Below are positions 49,679-58,125 of a stretch of 64,000 bases of DNA, piece after piece. Each line of letters opens with the position of its first letter. Position 1 is the stretch's first letter. The notes beneath the pieces are model-generated. The model saw only the letters and a program-made list of their open reading frames with translations, was not told where the DNA came from and made no database searches. Source of the DNA: Paracoccus denitrificans (GTDB lineage: Bacteria > Pseudomonadota > Alphaproteobacteria > Rhodobacterales > Rhodobacteraceae); assembly GCA_005768755.1 (NCBI GenBank), contig VAFL01000003.1, positions 124,001 to 188,000 of the forward strand, written 5' to 3'. Both the position numbers and the translations under genes were made by a program.

Positions 49679-50026
49679 ATGCCCCGGCTGAACCATGTCG
49701 CGCTGACGGTGTCGGATCGCGAAGCCTCGGCCCGGTTTTACGGGGCATATTTCGGACTGACCCGGCGTGTGCATGACGATGATCATCTGCTGATCCTTGC
49801 CGATGACAGTGGCGCCTTGCTGGCCCTGAGCGAGGGCGAAGTGCCACCGGAATTGCCGCGCACGAACCATTTCGGCAGCCTGGTCGATACAGCCAATCAG
49901 GTTGACGCGCTGCGTGAACGCTTTCGCAGCGATGGTGTGACTGAAACGGAATACAGCGCCGATGGTCCGGCGCGTGTGCAGGTGCTCGACCCTGACGGTT
50001 ACCGGGTCGAGGTCTACGCTTATTGA
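49679..50026 (+). CDS. VOC (glyoxalase/bleomycin-resistance fold) protein inside the paa operon
   Basis: A 115-residue single-domain vicinal-oxygen-chelate protein starting MPRLNHVALTVSDREASARFY and ending VLDPDGYRVEVYAY. His6 (NHVAL) and Glu112 (VEVYAY) are plausible metal ligands. It starts 4 bp after the paaA stop with AAGGGA upstream and is followed by paaB after 40 bp. The usual order is paaA-paaB, so its presence here is unexpected. Possible roles are epoxide or aldehyde clearance or isomerisation; none is shown. Confidence 0.85.
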   Translation: MPRLNHVALTVSDREASARFYGAYFGLTRRVHDDDHLLILADDSGALLALSEGEVPPELPRTNHFGSLVDTANQVDALRERFRSDGVTETEYSADGPARVQVLDPDGYRVEVYAY

Positions 50027-50066
50027 TCGTTACCCAGCGGTGTTTGCCGCAGGAAGGGAGGAAGAA

Positions 50067-50351
50067 ATGTCCAGCGAATGGCCCCTTTGGGAAGTCTTTA
50101 TCCGTGGTCAGCACGGGTTGAACCACCGCCATGTCGGCAGCCTGCATGCGCCTGACGCCGATGTGGCGATCAAGCATGCCCGTGACGTCTATACGCGCCG
50201 CAACGAGGGTGTCTCGATCTGGGTGGTGAAATCGGTAGACATCGCGGCCTCCAGCCCGTCCGACAAGGGACCGCTGTTCGAGCCGTCGAATGACAAGGTT
50301 TACCGCCACCCGACCTTCTATGACATCCCCGACGAGATAGGGCATATGTGA
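50067..50351 (+). CDS. paaB: Phenylacetyl-CoA epoxidase subunit PaaB
   Basis: PaaB is a small structural subunit needed to bridge PaaAC dimers in the epoxidase. The 94-residue product has WPLWEVFIRGQHGLNHRHVGSL (5-26), ALHARDVYTRRNEGVSIWVV and DKVYRHPTFYDIP (about 78-90), all family traits. GGGAGGAAGAA precedes the ATG. Its stop shares one base with the paaC start (TGATG). Confidence 0.95.
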   Translation: MSSEWPLWEVFIRGQHGLNHRHVGSLHAPDADVAIKHARDVYTRRNEGVSIWVVKSVDIAASSPSDKGPLFEPSNDKVYRHPTFYDIPDEIGHM

Positions 50352-51196
50352 TGCCGTCGCTTCCCGATATCATGACCCCGAACGCCGAGGAGCTTGCGAA
50401 GCGCGATGGCGGCAAGGGCGGCCACGCGCCGGCACCCGATGCCGATCAGGATGCGTTCTTCGAATTCCTGCTGCGCATGGGCGACAATGCCCTGATCCTT
50501 GGCCATCGCAATTCCGAATGGTGCGGGCATGGTCCGCAGCTGGAAGAAGACATCGCCATGTCGAACATCGCGCTGGATCTGATTGGCCAGACTTCGCTTT
50601 GGCTGGGTCTCGCCGCCGAGGTCGAGGGCAAGGGGCGCAGCGCCGATGACCTGGCTTATTTGCGCGACGCCTGGGATTTCCGCAACCTGCTGCTGGTCGA
50701 ACGCCCGAATGGCGATTTCGGCGCGACGCTGATGCGGCAGTTCCTGTTCGACGCCTATCACTTCCATCTGTTGCAGGCGTTGACCCAGTCCAGTGATGCC
50801 CGCGTGGCCGAGATCGCGGCGAAGTCGCTGAAAGAGGTCAGCTATCACGTCGAACGCTCGGCCGAGCAGGTGATCGCGCTTGGCGACGGGACGGATGAAA
50901 GCCGCGCCCGGATGCAGGCGGCGCTGGATGATCAGTGGTCCTATGCGCTCGAGATGTTTGCCAGCGACGCCACGGATGTGACCATGGCGGCGGCGGGGAT
51001 CGCGCCGGATCCTGCGGGCCTGCGCAATGCCTGGGACGAAACCGTTCGTGGCGTCCTGACCGAAGCCACGCTGGACATTCCCGAAAGCACATTCGCCCAC
51101 AAGGGCGGCAAGCGGGGCACCCATACCGAACATCTGGGCTATATCCTCGCGGAAATGCAGTTCCTGCAGCGCGCCTATCCGCGGGCCGAGTGGTAG
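50351..51196 (+). CDS. paaC: Phenylacetyl-CoA epoxidase subunit PaaC
   Basis: PaaC is the structural partner of PaaA, a ferritin-like protein without a working diiron site in characterised cases. The 281-residue product has FEFLLRMGDNALILGHRNSEWCGHGPQLEED (about 36-66; core motifs RMGDNALILGHR, SEWCGHGP) and SYHVERSAEQVIALGDGT (about 160-177). The start overlaps the paaB stop by one base; a GTG three bases earlier is also possible. paaD begins 1 bp after the stop. Confidence 0.95.
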   Translation: MPSLPDIMTPNAEELAKRDGGKGGHAPAPDADQDAFFEFLLRMGDNALILGHRNSEWCGHGPQLEEDIAMSNIALDLIGQTSLWLGLAAEVEGKGRSADDLAYLRDAWDFRNLLLVERPNGDFGATLMRQFLFDAYHFHLLQALTQSSDARVAEIAAKSLKEVSYHVERSAEQVIALGDGTDESRARMQAALDDQWSYALEMFASDATDVTMAAAGIAPDPAGLRNAWDETVRGVLTEATLDIPESTFAHKGGKRGTHTEHLGYILAEMQFLQRAYPRAEW

Positions 51197-51197
51197 G

Positions 51198-51710
51198 ATG
51201 CGTGCGCCCGTCTCGCAGATATGGGACTGGCTGGCCGAGGTCCCTGACCCCGAGATTCCGGTGATCTCGCTGACCGATCTGGGCATCATCCGCGATGTCG
51301 AGTGGCGCGAGGATGTGCTGGTGGTCACGGTGACGCCGACCTATTCCGGCTGTCCGGCGACCGCGGTGATCAATCTGGATATCGAAAACCACCTGCGCGG
51401 CAAGGGGATAGACGATATCCGGCTGGAACGCCGCCTGACGCCGGCCTGGACGACGGACTGGATCAGCGATCAGGGCCGCGACAAGCTGCGCGATTACGGC
51501 ATCGCCCCACCGATCGAGGGAACGGCGCCCGACGGCGACGTAATGGCGCGGATTTCGGCGCTGACCGGGGCGGGGAACATGGTGGTGCCGTGCCCGCGCT
51601 GCAATTCGAACGACACGCGGAGGGTCAGCCAGTTCGGATCGACCCCCTGCAAGGCCAGCTGGGTCTGCAATGCCTGCCTGGAACCCTTCGATTATTTCAA
51701 GTGCCATTAG
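51198..51710 (+). CDS. paaD: PaaD, iron-sulfur assembly/maturation subunit
   Basis: PaaD is needed for an active epoxidase, probably in metal-centre assembly. The 170-residue product has a MIP18/DUF59 domain (about 5-80; DPEIPVISLTDLGIIRDVEW and PTYSGCPATAVINLDIE with a conserved Cys) and a C-terminal zinc ribbon CPRCNSNDT...CKASWVCNACLEPFDYFKCH (about 130-170). The metal-binding end is complete. ATG at 51198 begins 1 bp after the paaC stop. Confidence 0.95.
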   Translation: MRAPVSQIWDWLAEVPDPEIPVISLTDLGIIRDVEWREDVLVVTVTPTYSGCPATAVINLDIENHLRGKGIDDIRLERRLTPAWTTDWISDQGRDKLRDYGIAPPIEGTAPDGDVMARISALTGAGNMVVPCPRCNSNDTRRVSQFGSTPCKASWVCNACLEPFDYFKCH

Positions 51711-51720
51711 AGGAACCGCC

Positions 51721-52797
51721 ATGGCTCGATTCCTTCCGCTTCAGGTGACCGAAATCCGTCGCGATACGCGCGATGCGGTAGTCGTAACCCTGCAACCGCG
51801 ACCCGAGGATGCGGGCGCGTTCGACTTCACCCAAGGCCAGTATCTGACCTTCCGCCGCGAGTTCGATGGCGAGGAGTTGCGCCGGTCCTATTCGATCTGC
51901 GCGGGCCGCGATGACGGCGCGCTGCGCGTCGGCATCAAGCGCGTCGAGGGCGGTGCGTTTTCCACCTGGGCCAATGAAGAACTGTCCGCAGGGATGGAGC
52001 TTGACGCCATGGCCCCGATGGGCCGGTTTCACACCGAGCTGGATGGCGGGGCTTCGAAACACTACGTTGGCGTCGCGGCAGGTTCGGGCATCACCCCGGT
52101 TCTGTCGATCGTCAAGACGACGCTGGCGCGTGAACCCAAAAGCCGGTTCACGCTGATCTATGCCAACCGCTCGGTGAACTCGATCATGTTCCGCGAGGAG
52201 CTGGACGACCTGAAGAACCTCTATCTCGGGCGGCTATCGGTCATTCATATCCTGAAATCCGAGGGGCAGGAGATCGACCTGTTCACCGGCCGCATCGACG
52301 CCGAGAAGATGCAGGCGCTGTTCGACAACTGGATCGACGCAGGCACCATCGACACGGCCTTCATTTGCGGACCCGAAGGGCTGATGCTGACCGTCGCCGA
52401 CAGCCTGCGCAAGGCCGGGTTGGATGACAGCCAGATCAAGTTCGAGCTGTTCGCCTCCAGCCAGCCGGGGCGGGCGAAGAAGAAGGCAGTCAGCAAGGAT
52501 GCCGCGCAGGCGGACGACATGACCGAGGCGGTGGTGACGCTGGACGGGGCGACCCGGACCTTCAGGATGCCGAAAAAGGGCGAGAACCTGCTGGACGCGG
52601 CTTTGGCCGCCGATATGGACGTGCCCTACGCCTGCAAGGCCGGGGTCTGTTCGACCTGCCGCGCCAAGGTGCTGGAGGGCGAGGCAGAAATGGCGATCAA
52701 CCATGCGCTAGAAGATTACGAGGTCGCGCAGGGCTATGTGCTGACCTGCCAATGCTATCCGCTGACCGACCGCATCGTCGTCAGCTATGACGAATAG
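51721..52797 (+). CDS. paaE: Phenylacetyl-CoA epoxidase reductase subunit
   Basis: PaaE passes electrons from NADPH through FAD and a [2Fe-2S] cluster to PaaA. The 358-residue product has the FAD motif RRSYSICAGRDDG (about 58-70), the NAD(P) segment GVAAGSGITPVLSI (about 116-129) and ICGPEGLML (about 218-226), and a plant-type ferredoxin end: YACKAGVCSTCRAKV with its fourth cysteine in VLTCQCYP. All four cluster cysteines are there. AGAGGAACC precedes the ATG. Confidence 0.96.
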   Translation: MARFLPLQVTEIRRDTRDAVVVTLQPRPEDAGAFDFTQGQYLTFRREFDGEELRRSYSICAGRDDGALRVGIKRVEGGAFSTWANEELSAGMELDAMAPMGRFHTELDGGASKHYVGVAAGSGITPVLSIVKTTLAREPKSRFTLIYANRSVNSIMFREELDDLKNLYLGRLSVIHILKSEGQEIDLFTGRIDAEKMQALFDNWIDAGTIDTAFICGPEGLMLTVADSLRKAGLDDSQIKFELFASSQPGRAKKKAVSKDAAQADDMTEAVVTLDGATRTFRMPKKGENLLDAALAADMDVPYACKAGVCSTCRAKVLEGEAEMAINHALEDYEVAQGYVLTCQCYPLTDRIVVSYDE

Positions 52798-52806
52798 GGG
52801 GCAGCC

Positions 52807-53556
52807 ATGGACATGAAGATCGAGGATTATCTGGCGCAGGGCGGCAAGCTGACCTCGCCCGGCAATGTGCCGCCGCGCTATCGCGGGGAATTGCTGCGGC
52901 TGATGGCGTCCTTTGTGGACAGCGAACTGGCTGGCGCCGCTGGCTTTGCCGATACGATCAATGATGCGCCCGGCATCAAGAACAGGATCGCGGCGGCCAG
53001 GATCACGCAGGAGAAGCTGGATCATGCAGGCCGCGTGCTTGCCGTGATGGGCGAGTTCGGTGGCGATATGGCCGCCTACGATCGCAGCCATGACTGGGCC
53101 GCGCGGATGGACCGTGATGCCGATCTGGCCGCCGCGCGCCATGGCGACGACATGCGCCTGTCGGTCTTTCACTATCCGCTGCAGGGCTATGTCGATGCGG
53201 TGGTTCTGAACGTGCTGATGGGTCTGGCGACGGTTGTTCAATTGGATGAGATGAAGCGCGTCAGTTATTCCCCCTTGGCCGATACCTTCCGCGAGATTGC
53301 CCCGCGCGAGGCACGGCATGTCGAACTGGGCCTGAATGGTCTGCGCCAGATCATCGAAAGCGATCAGGGGCGGGCGCAGGCGAAGGACGCCATCGCCTAT
53401 TGGATGCCCAAGGTGGACGCGACCTTCGGGCAGGCGCAATCGCAACGCTACGACACGCAGGCGCGGTTTGGGCTGCGCCATTCCAGGAACGACAAACTGC
53501 GCGAGCTTTGGACGCAGCGGGTGAATGATCTGCTGCTGCCCATGGGGCTGGCCTGA
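52807..53556 (+). CDS. Second PaaA/PaaC-like diiron protein
   Basis: A 249-residue ferritin-like protein of the phenylacetic-acid-catabolic family, distinct from PaaA and PaaC of this operon. Two ExxH motifs are visible: TQEKLDHAGRV (about 66-76, Glu and His) and REARHVELGLN (about 166-176), with FVDSELAGAAGF and YDRSHDW around them, so both diiron half-sites look intact. It starts 9 bp after paaE with GGGGGCAGCC upstream, and paaZ follows 11 bp later. Its role in the pathway is unknown. Confidence 0.8.
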   Translation: MDMKIEDYLAQGGKLTSPGNVPPRYRGELLRLMASFVDSELAGAAGFADTINDAPGIKNRIAAARITQEKLDHAGRVLAVMGEFGGDMAAYDRSHDWAARMDRDADLAAARHGDDMRLSVFHYPLQGYVDAVVLNVLMGLATVVQLDEMKRVSYSPLADTFREIAPREARHVELGLNGLRQIIESDQGRAQAKDAIAYWMPKVDATFGQAQSQRYDTQARFGLRHSRNDKLRELWTQRVNDLLLPMGLA

Positions 53557-53567
53557 AAGGACATGCG

Positions 53568-55613
53568 ATGAATGTGCAAACTCCTCGACTGCTGCAGTCT
53601 TATGTCTGCGGCGAATGGCGGACTGGCAGCCGCGACGGCAAGGAACTGCTGAATGCCGCGACTGGCGAGGTGGTGGCGCTGATCGACGCTTCGGGTCTGG
53701 ATCACGCGGCAGCGCTGGAATACGGGCGCGACAAGGGCGGACGCGCGCTGCGCGACATGACAGTGCATCAACGCGCGCTGATGCTGAAGGAAATCGGCCT
53801 GAAGCTGATGGAGGTGAAAGAGGATTTCTATGCCGAAAGCCTGTGGACGGGCGCCACACGCGCCGATGGCTGGGTCGATATCGAAGGCGGCATCGGTACG
53901 CTGCTGACGCTGGCATCGAAGGCGCGGCGTGAATTGCCGAACGCGAAGATCATCCCCGACGGCGCGGTTGAGCCGCTGTCGAAGGATTCCAGCTTTTCGG
54001 GCCAGCATATCCTGACGCCATTGCAGGGCGTGGCAATCCATATCAACGCCTTCAACTTTCCGATCTGGGGGATGCTGGAGAAGATCGCGCCGACGCTGAT
54101 CGCCGGGATGCCGACCATCGTGAAACCCGCCAGTCAGACCGCTTACCTGACCGAATTGATGGTGCGCCGCATCGCCGATATGGGCATTCTGCCCGATGGC
54201 GCGCTGCAACTGGTCAGCGGCTCGGCCGGGGATCTACTGGATCATGTGACCTGTCAGGATGTTGTGACGTTCACGGGGTCCGCCTCGACCGGGCGGATGC
54301 TGAAAACCTCGCCTGCCATTATTGAAAACTCGGTCCGCTTCACGATGGAGGCGGACAGCCTGAACGCCTCGGTCCTTGGTCCCGATGCCGGGCCGGGGAC
54401 GGAGGAGTTCGACCTGTTCGTCCGCGAGGTCCTGCGCGAAATGACCAGCAAGGCCGGCCAGAAATGCACCGCGATCCGCCGCGCCATCGTCCCGGCGCAG
54501 CATGTCGATGCGGTGATCGAGGCGCTGAAGGCGAAGCTGGGAAAGACGGTCACTGGCGATCCTTCGGTTGAAGGCACGCGAATGGGACCGCTGGCCAGTC
54601 TGGATCAGCGCGAGGAAGTGCGAGAGCGGATCGCGGACCTGAAAGCGTCCTCGCAGATCGTGCTGGGCGATCCGGGCGATGTGCGGGTCAGTTCTGGTGA
54701 TGCCGAGAAGGGGGCCTTCATCAACCCGGTGGTGCTGCTGGCCGATGACCCGGCGGACGCGGCCGCGAACGATGTCGAGGCTTTCGGGCCGGTCGTGACG
54801 CTGATGCCCTATGACAGCGTCAGCGACGCGGTGGCGCTGACCCATCGCGGCAAGGGTTCGCTGGTCGCGTCAGTCTTTACCGACAGCAAGGATGTCGCCG
54901 AGGAGATGGTGATCGGCATGGCGCCGATGCATGGCCGGGTGCTGATTGGCAACCGGCGTTCGGCGAAATCCTCGACCGGGCATGGCAGCCCGCTGGCGCC
55001 GCTGGTCCATGGCGGGCCGGGCAGGGCAGGTGGGGGCGAGGAACTGGGCGGCATGCGCGCCGTCAAGCATTACATGCAGCGCACCGCCATTCAGGGCGCG
55101 CCGCATCTGCTGTCCGCCGTGACCGGCATCTGGTCCGAAGGCGCGGATACCCGCGCGGACAAGCACCCGTTCCGCAAGGCCGTGGCGGAATTGCGGATCG
55201 GTGATCAGATCGTGACGAAGGCGCGCGAAGTCACCGAAGAAGATGTCGAACATTTCGCCCATTTCACCGGCGACACCTTCTATGCCCATATGGACAGCGA
55301 AGCGGCCAAGGCGAACCCGTTCTTCGACGACCGGGTGGCGCATGGCTATCTGATCGCATCATTCGCGGCGGGGCTGTTCGTCGATCCCGATCCCGGCCCC
55401 GTGCTGGCCAATTACGGCGTCGACAACCTGCGCTTCCTGACCCCGGTCTATTTCGGCGACAGCCTTCAGGTCCGGCTGACCTGCAAGGAGATCAATCCGC
55501 GCGAAAACGCAGAACATGCGGAAGTGCGTTGGGATTGTCGCGTCACCAACCAGAAGGATGAGGTCGTGGCGCAATACGATGTGTTGACGATGGTTGCGAA
55601 AAACGAGCCGTAG
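53568..55613 (+). CDS. paaZ: Bifunctional oxepin-CoA hydrolase / dehydrosuberyl-CoA semialdehyde dehydrogenase
   Basis: PaaZ opens the oxepin-CoA ring and oxidises the aldehyde that forms. The 681-residue product is a fusion: an aldehyde dehydrogenase (about 1-520; INAFNFPIWGMLEKIAPTL, FTGSASTGRML, the nucleophile in SKAGQKCTAIRR at about 300) and a MaoC-type R-hydratase (about 535-681; FAHFTGDTFYAHMDSEAAK and DRVAHGYLIASF carry the catalytic Asp and His). AGGACATGCG precedes the ATG. It ends the paa operon, followed by a terminator. Confidence 0.96.
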   Translation: MNVQTPRLLQSYVCGEWRTGSRDGKELLNAATGEVVALIDASGLDHAAALEYGRDKGGRALRDMTVHQRALMLKEIGLKLMEVKEDFYAESLWTGATRADGWVDIEGGIGTLLTLASKARRELPNAKIIPDGAVEPLSKDSSFSGQHILTPLQGVAIHINAFNFPIWGMLEKIAPTLIAGMPTIVKPASQTAYLTELMVRRIADMGILPDGALQLVSGSAGDLLDHVTCQDVVTFTGSASTGRMLKTSPAIIENSVRFTMEADSLNASVLGPDAGPGTEEFDLFVREVLREMTSKAGQKCTAIRRAIVPAQHVDAVIEALKAKLGKTVTGDPSVEGTRMGPLASLDQREEVRERIADLKASSQIVLGDPGDVRVSSGDAEKGAFINPVVLLADDPADAAANDVEAFGPVVTLMPYDSVSDAVALTHRGKGSLVASVFTDSKDVAEEMVIGMAPMHGRVLIGNRRSAKSSTGHGSPLAPLVHGGPGRAGGGEELGGMRAVKHYMQRTAIQGAPHLLSAVTGIWSEGADTRADKHPFRKAVAELRIGDQIVTKAREVTEEDVEHFAHFTGDTFYAHMDSEAAKANPFFDDRVAHGYLIASFAAGLFVDPDPGPVLANYGVDNLRFLTPVYFGDSLQVRLTCKEINPRENAEHAEVRWDCRVTNQKDEVVAQYDVLTMVAKNEP

Positions 55614-55630
55614 CCCCCTCAACCCATGAA

Positions 55631-55656
55631 AAAGGCCCCGCAAATGCGGGGCCTTT
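55631..55656. terminator. Bidirectional terminator closing the paa operon
   Basis: AAAGGCCCCGC and GCGGGGCCTTT form a perfect 11-bp stem around AAAT, with A-tract and T-tract flanks. It serves paaZ and the convergent Bax-inhibitor-1 gene. Confidence 0.88.
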
Positions 55657-55675
55657 CTTGTTCCGAAGCTTTGCA

Positions 55676-56428
55676 TCAGTCGTTGCTGGAGCCCATGAAC
55701 TGCAGCAGGAACATGAACAGGTTCAGGAAGTCGAGATACAGGTTCAGTGCGCCCAGAATGGCGGCCTTGCCCAGGAAATCCCGATCCGAATCACGCAACT
55801 GCAGATAGGTGTTCTTGATCTGCTGCGTGTCATAGGCGGTCAGGCCAGCGAAGATCAGCACCCCGATGACCGAGATCGCGAACTGCATCGCGGTCGACGC
55901 CAGGAAGATGTTGATGATCGAGGCGATGATCAGGCCGATCAGACCCATCATCAGGAAGGTGCCCATGCCCGACAGGTCGCGCTTGGTGGTATAGCCGTAT
56001 AGCGAGAGGCCCGCGAAGGCAGCGGCCGTCGCGAAGAAAGTCGACGCGATCGACGTCCCAGTATAGCGCAGGAAAATCCAGCTTATCGACATGCCCATGA
56101 GGGCCGCGAAGCCATAGAAGATAAGGGTCGCCGTCTGTGTCGACAGCCGGTAAACCGCAGCGCCGAAAGCAAAGACCACCAGAAGCGGTGCGAACATCAG
56201 CACCCATTTCAGGGGCGAGGCGTAAACCGCATAACCAACCTGGGTCAGTTGCCCGTCCTGGACGGCAAGCATGTTCAGCCCGAGGGCAAAAAAGGCAGTC
56301 ACGGCCATGCCGGTCGCCATGATGCCGTAGACCTTCGACATGTACGCACGAAGGCCGGCGTCAATCTCGGCGCGGGTCGCGGCACCCGTCCGGGCCTGGG
56401 CCTGACGCAGGGTGTCGTATTCAGCCAT
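55676..56428 (-). CDS. Bax inhibitor-1/YccA family membrane protein
   Basis: A 250-residue inner-membrane protein with seven predicted helices. RAYMSKVYGIMATGMAVTAFFALG begins the first, AALMGMSISWIFLRYTGTSI and YGYTTKRDLSGMG follow, and DTQQIKNTY with NLYLDFLNLFMFLLQFMG closes the family's C-terminal pattern. The family covers YccA, an FtsH modulator, and BI-1-type calcium-leak channels; which applies is not clear. GGAGAG precedes the ATG at 56428; a longer frame to 56473 is rejected. Confidence 0.88.
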   Translation of the reverse strand: MAEYDTLRQAQARTGAATRAEIDAGLRAYMSKVYGIMATGMAVTAFFALGLNMLAVQDGQLTQVGYAVYASPLKWVLMFAPLLVVFAFGAAVYRLSTQTATLIFYGFAALMGMSISWIFLRYTGTSIASTFFATAAAFAGLSLYGYTTKRDLSGMGTFLMMGLIGLIIASIINIFLASTAMQFAISVIGVLIFAGLTAYDTQQIKNTYLQLRDSDRDFLGKAAILGALNLYLDFLNLFMFLLQFMGSSND

Positions 56429-56815
56429 CAAACTCTCCATAACTGGCGTGGTCGGTGCGTGTGCACCGGTCAAGGATACATATTGGCCCAGTATGTCATG
56501 TTTTCAACGGATGCGAAGACTAAAATGAATCCTGTCTGACAGCAGGGACAGCGTCCGCTGCGCAGGCAGGCGATGCGCGACAAAGCGCCACAACCTTGGG
56601 GCGTGTTGGGTAAGTCAGGTCTTCAGACCGATTCGGCAAAATCTATCCCAGAACGGGCATTTAACCGGCAGAAAATTGCGCGTTACGTCGCGGCAATGCG
56701 TAACGGGGCTATTCTGGGCTATCCTTTCAGTCAACTAAAGCGTGTTGCGAGCCTTTGAGAGTCGCCAGCCGACAAAGTCTGATATATGAATCAGCCAGTT
56801 TAGGTGAGGTTAGTT
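56429..56815. other. 387-bp intergenic region, mostly featureless
   Basis: The gap lies between divergently transcribed BI-1 and XRE genes and must hold both promoters. A 61-codon plus-strand frame at 56573 resembles nothing and has no Shine-Dalgarno. The only structure I trust is the dyad CTGAT-ATATGA-ATCAG near 56779. Base composition is visibly less GC-rich than flanking genes, normal for promoter DNA. Confidence 0.4.
56779..56794. promoter_or_regulatory. Dyad in front of the XRE regulator gene
   Basis: CTGAT and ATCAG are separated by six bases, 22 bp before the XRE start. XRE regulators often bind short dyads at their own promoters, so this is a candidate autoregulatory operator. It also contains a GAATC (GANTC) site. 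Confidence 0.35.
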
Positions 56816-57175
56816 ATGAAGCACGAAGTTGATGTGCATGTTGGCATGCGGATCCGCCACCGTCGTTGGCTGATCGGGATGACCCAACAGCAGCTCGCCG
56901 ATCAGGTGGGTATTAAGTTTCAACAAATTCAGAAGTACGAGACCGGTGCAAACCGGGTTTCTGCGTCGCGGCTTTGGGATATTTCCATCGCGCTCGACGT
57001 GCCTATCAGCTTCTTTTTCGAGGGTATCAACGGGGGCCGCGCGGGTGCGTCGGTCGATGATGATATTCTGGCAAACAAGGAAGCACTGCAACTGATCCGG
57101 GCTTATTATGCCATGCCCGAGGCACAGCGTCGCCAGATTTTCGAACTGGCCCGCGTCCTGTCACACGCCGCCTGA
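56816..57175 (+). CDS. XRE-family helix-turn-helix regulator
   Basis: A 119-residue regulator with one Cro/C1-type domain: MRIRHRRWLIGMTQQQLADQVGIKFQQIQKYETGANRVSASRLWDIS (about 12-58; TQQQLADQVGI and FQQIQKYETG form the DNA-reading helices) and then PISFFF (about 66-71). The C-terminal helix LIRAYYAMPEAQRRQIFELARVL may dimerise. Similar proteins are found beside many Rhodobacterales genes; targets unknown. ATG at 56816 follows TGAGGTTAG; hisN follows on the same strand. Confidence 0.88.
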   Translation: MKHEVDVHVGMRIRHRRWLIGMTQQQLADQVGIKFQQIQKYETGANRVSASRLWDISIALDVPISFFFEGINGGRAGASVDDDILANKEALQLIRAYYAMPEAQRRQIFELARVLSHAA

Positions 57176-57201
57176 CAAGCGGTCCGATCCGCCACCTGTT
57201 C

Positions 57202-57246
57202 GCCCCGGACAATTCACGCTATTAACAGGCGCGAAATTTCCGGGGC
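57202..57246 (+). promoter_or_regulatory. RBS-sequestering hairpin before hisN
   Basis: GCCCCGGA (57202-57209) and TCCGGGGC (57239-57246) are perfectly complementary, enclosing 29 bases, and the 3' arm contains the GGGG that would be the hisN ribosome site, five bases before the ATG. If it forms in RNA it would block translation, so it may act as a translational switch. Confidence 0.45.
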
Positions 57247-57251
57247 TGCAC

Positions 57252-58034
57252 ATGAAACGCGAAGAAATCTTTGAAACTGCCGCCGCTATGGCCGATGCCG
57301 CGCGGCGGCAGACCTTGCCGCTGTTTCGCAGCCGCGATTTGCGGCCCGATAACAAGCTGCCGACTGGCTTCGACCCCGTAACCGCTGCAGATCGCCAGGC
57401 CGAAAAGGCCATGCGCGCTGTTCTTGAGGTTCGCCGACCGGATGACGCCATTCTTGGGGAAGAATTTGGTGCCGCACCCGGCACGTCAGGGCTGACATGG
57501 GTTCTTGACCCGATCGATGGAACGCGCGCCTTTATCTCGGGCGCGCCAAGCTGGGGGACTCTGATCGGTCTTTCCGATGAAAACGGCCCGATCTACGGCA
57601 TCGTGGACCAGCCTTTCACTGGCGAACGCTTCGAGGGCGGGCTGGGCCGCGCACGCGTGGTTGCCGGTGACGCCGAGGCACCGCTTGCGACGCGCAAGGG
57701 CGTGGCGCTGGAACAGGCGACGCTGCTGACCACCTTCCCCGAAATCGGCACGTCGGACGAATATGCGGCCTTTCGGCGCGTCGCCGACGCAGTTCGGCTG
57801 ACGCGATATGGCCTGGATTGCTATGGTTATGCGCTGCTGGCATTGGGCCAGGTAGATCTTGTGATCGAGGCCGGGCTGCATTCCTATGATGTCGTGGCCC
57901 CCATCGCGGTCGTGCAGGCGGCAGGTGGCATCGTGACTGACTGGAATGGCGGTCCTGCCCATGGCGGTGGCCGCATCATCGCGGCCGGCAGCCCTGAAAT
58001 TCATGCCGAAGCGATGGCCCTTCTGGCCGTCTGA
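57252..58034 (+). CDS. hisN: Histidinol-phosphatase, inositol-monophosphatase type
   Basis: Dephosphorylates histidinol phosphate in histidine synthesis; the reaction is inferred from family. The 260-residue product has the metal-binding motifs GEEFG (about 75-79) and WVLDPIDGTRAFISGAPSWG (about 89-108), and the C-terminal SYDVVAPIAVVQAAGG (about 216-231). The nearest alternatives are inositol or fructose-bisphosphate phosphatases; the FISGAPSWGTLIGL context favours HisN. ATG at 57252; the frame upstream has no motif. The leader hairpin is listed separately. Confidence 0.87.
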   Translation: MKREEIFETAAAMADAARRQTLPLFRSRDLRPDNKLPTGFDPVTAADRQAEKAMRAVLEVRRPDDAILGEEFGAAPGTSGLTWVLDPIDGTRAFISGAPSWGTLIGLSDENGPIYGIVDQPFTGERFEGGLGRARVVAGDAEAPLATRKGVALEQATLLTTFPEIGTSDEYAAFRRVADAVRLTRYGLDCYGYALLALGQVDLVIEAGLHSYDVVAPIAVVQAAGGIVTDWNGGPAHGGGRIIAAGSPEIHAEAMALLAV

Positions 58035-58125
58035 TCGTTGCCCCCGGCGCGCGCGTTGATTAAGATCACGCTCGGGCCCCGCCGCCCGACCGCAAGCCAG
58101 TTTTGACGACGAGGAAGGGGGGTCC

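Noticed and set aside
56573..56758. 61-codon plus-strand frame in the BI-1/XRE gap
   Set aside because: No ribosome site or known motif; composition looks non-coding.
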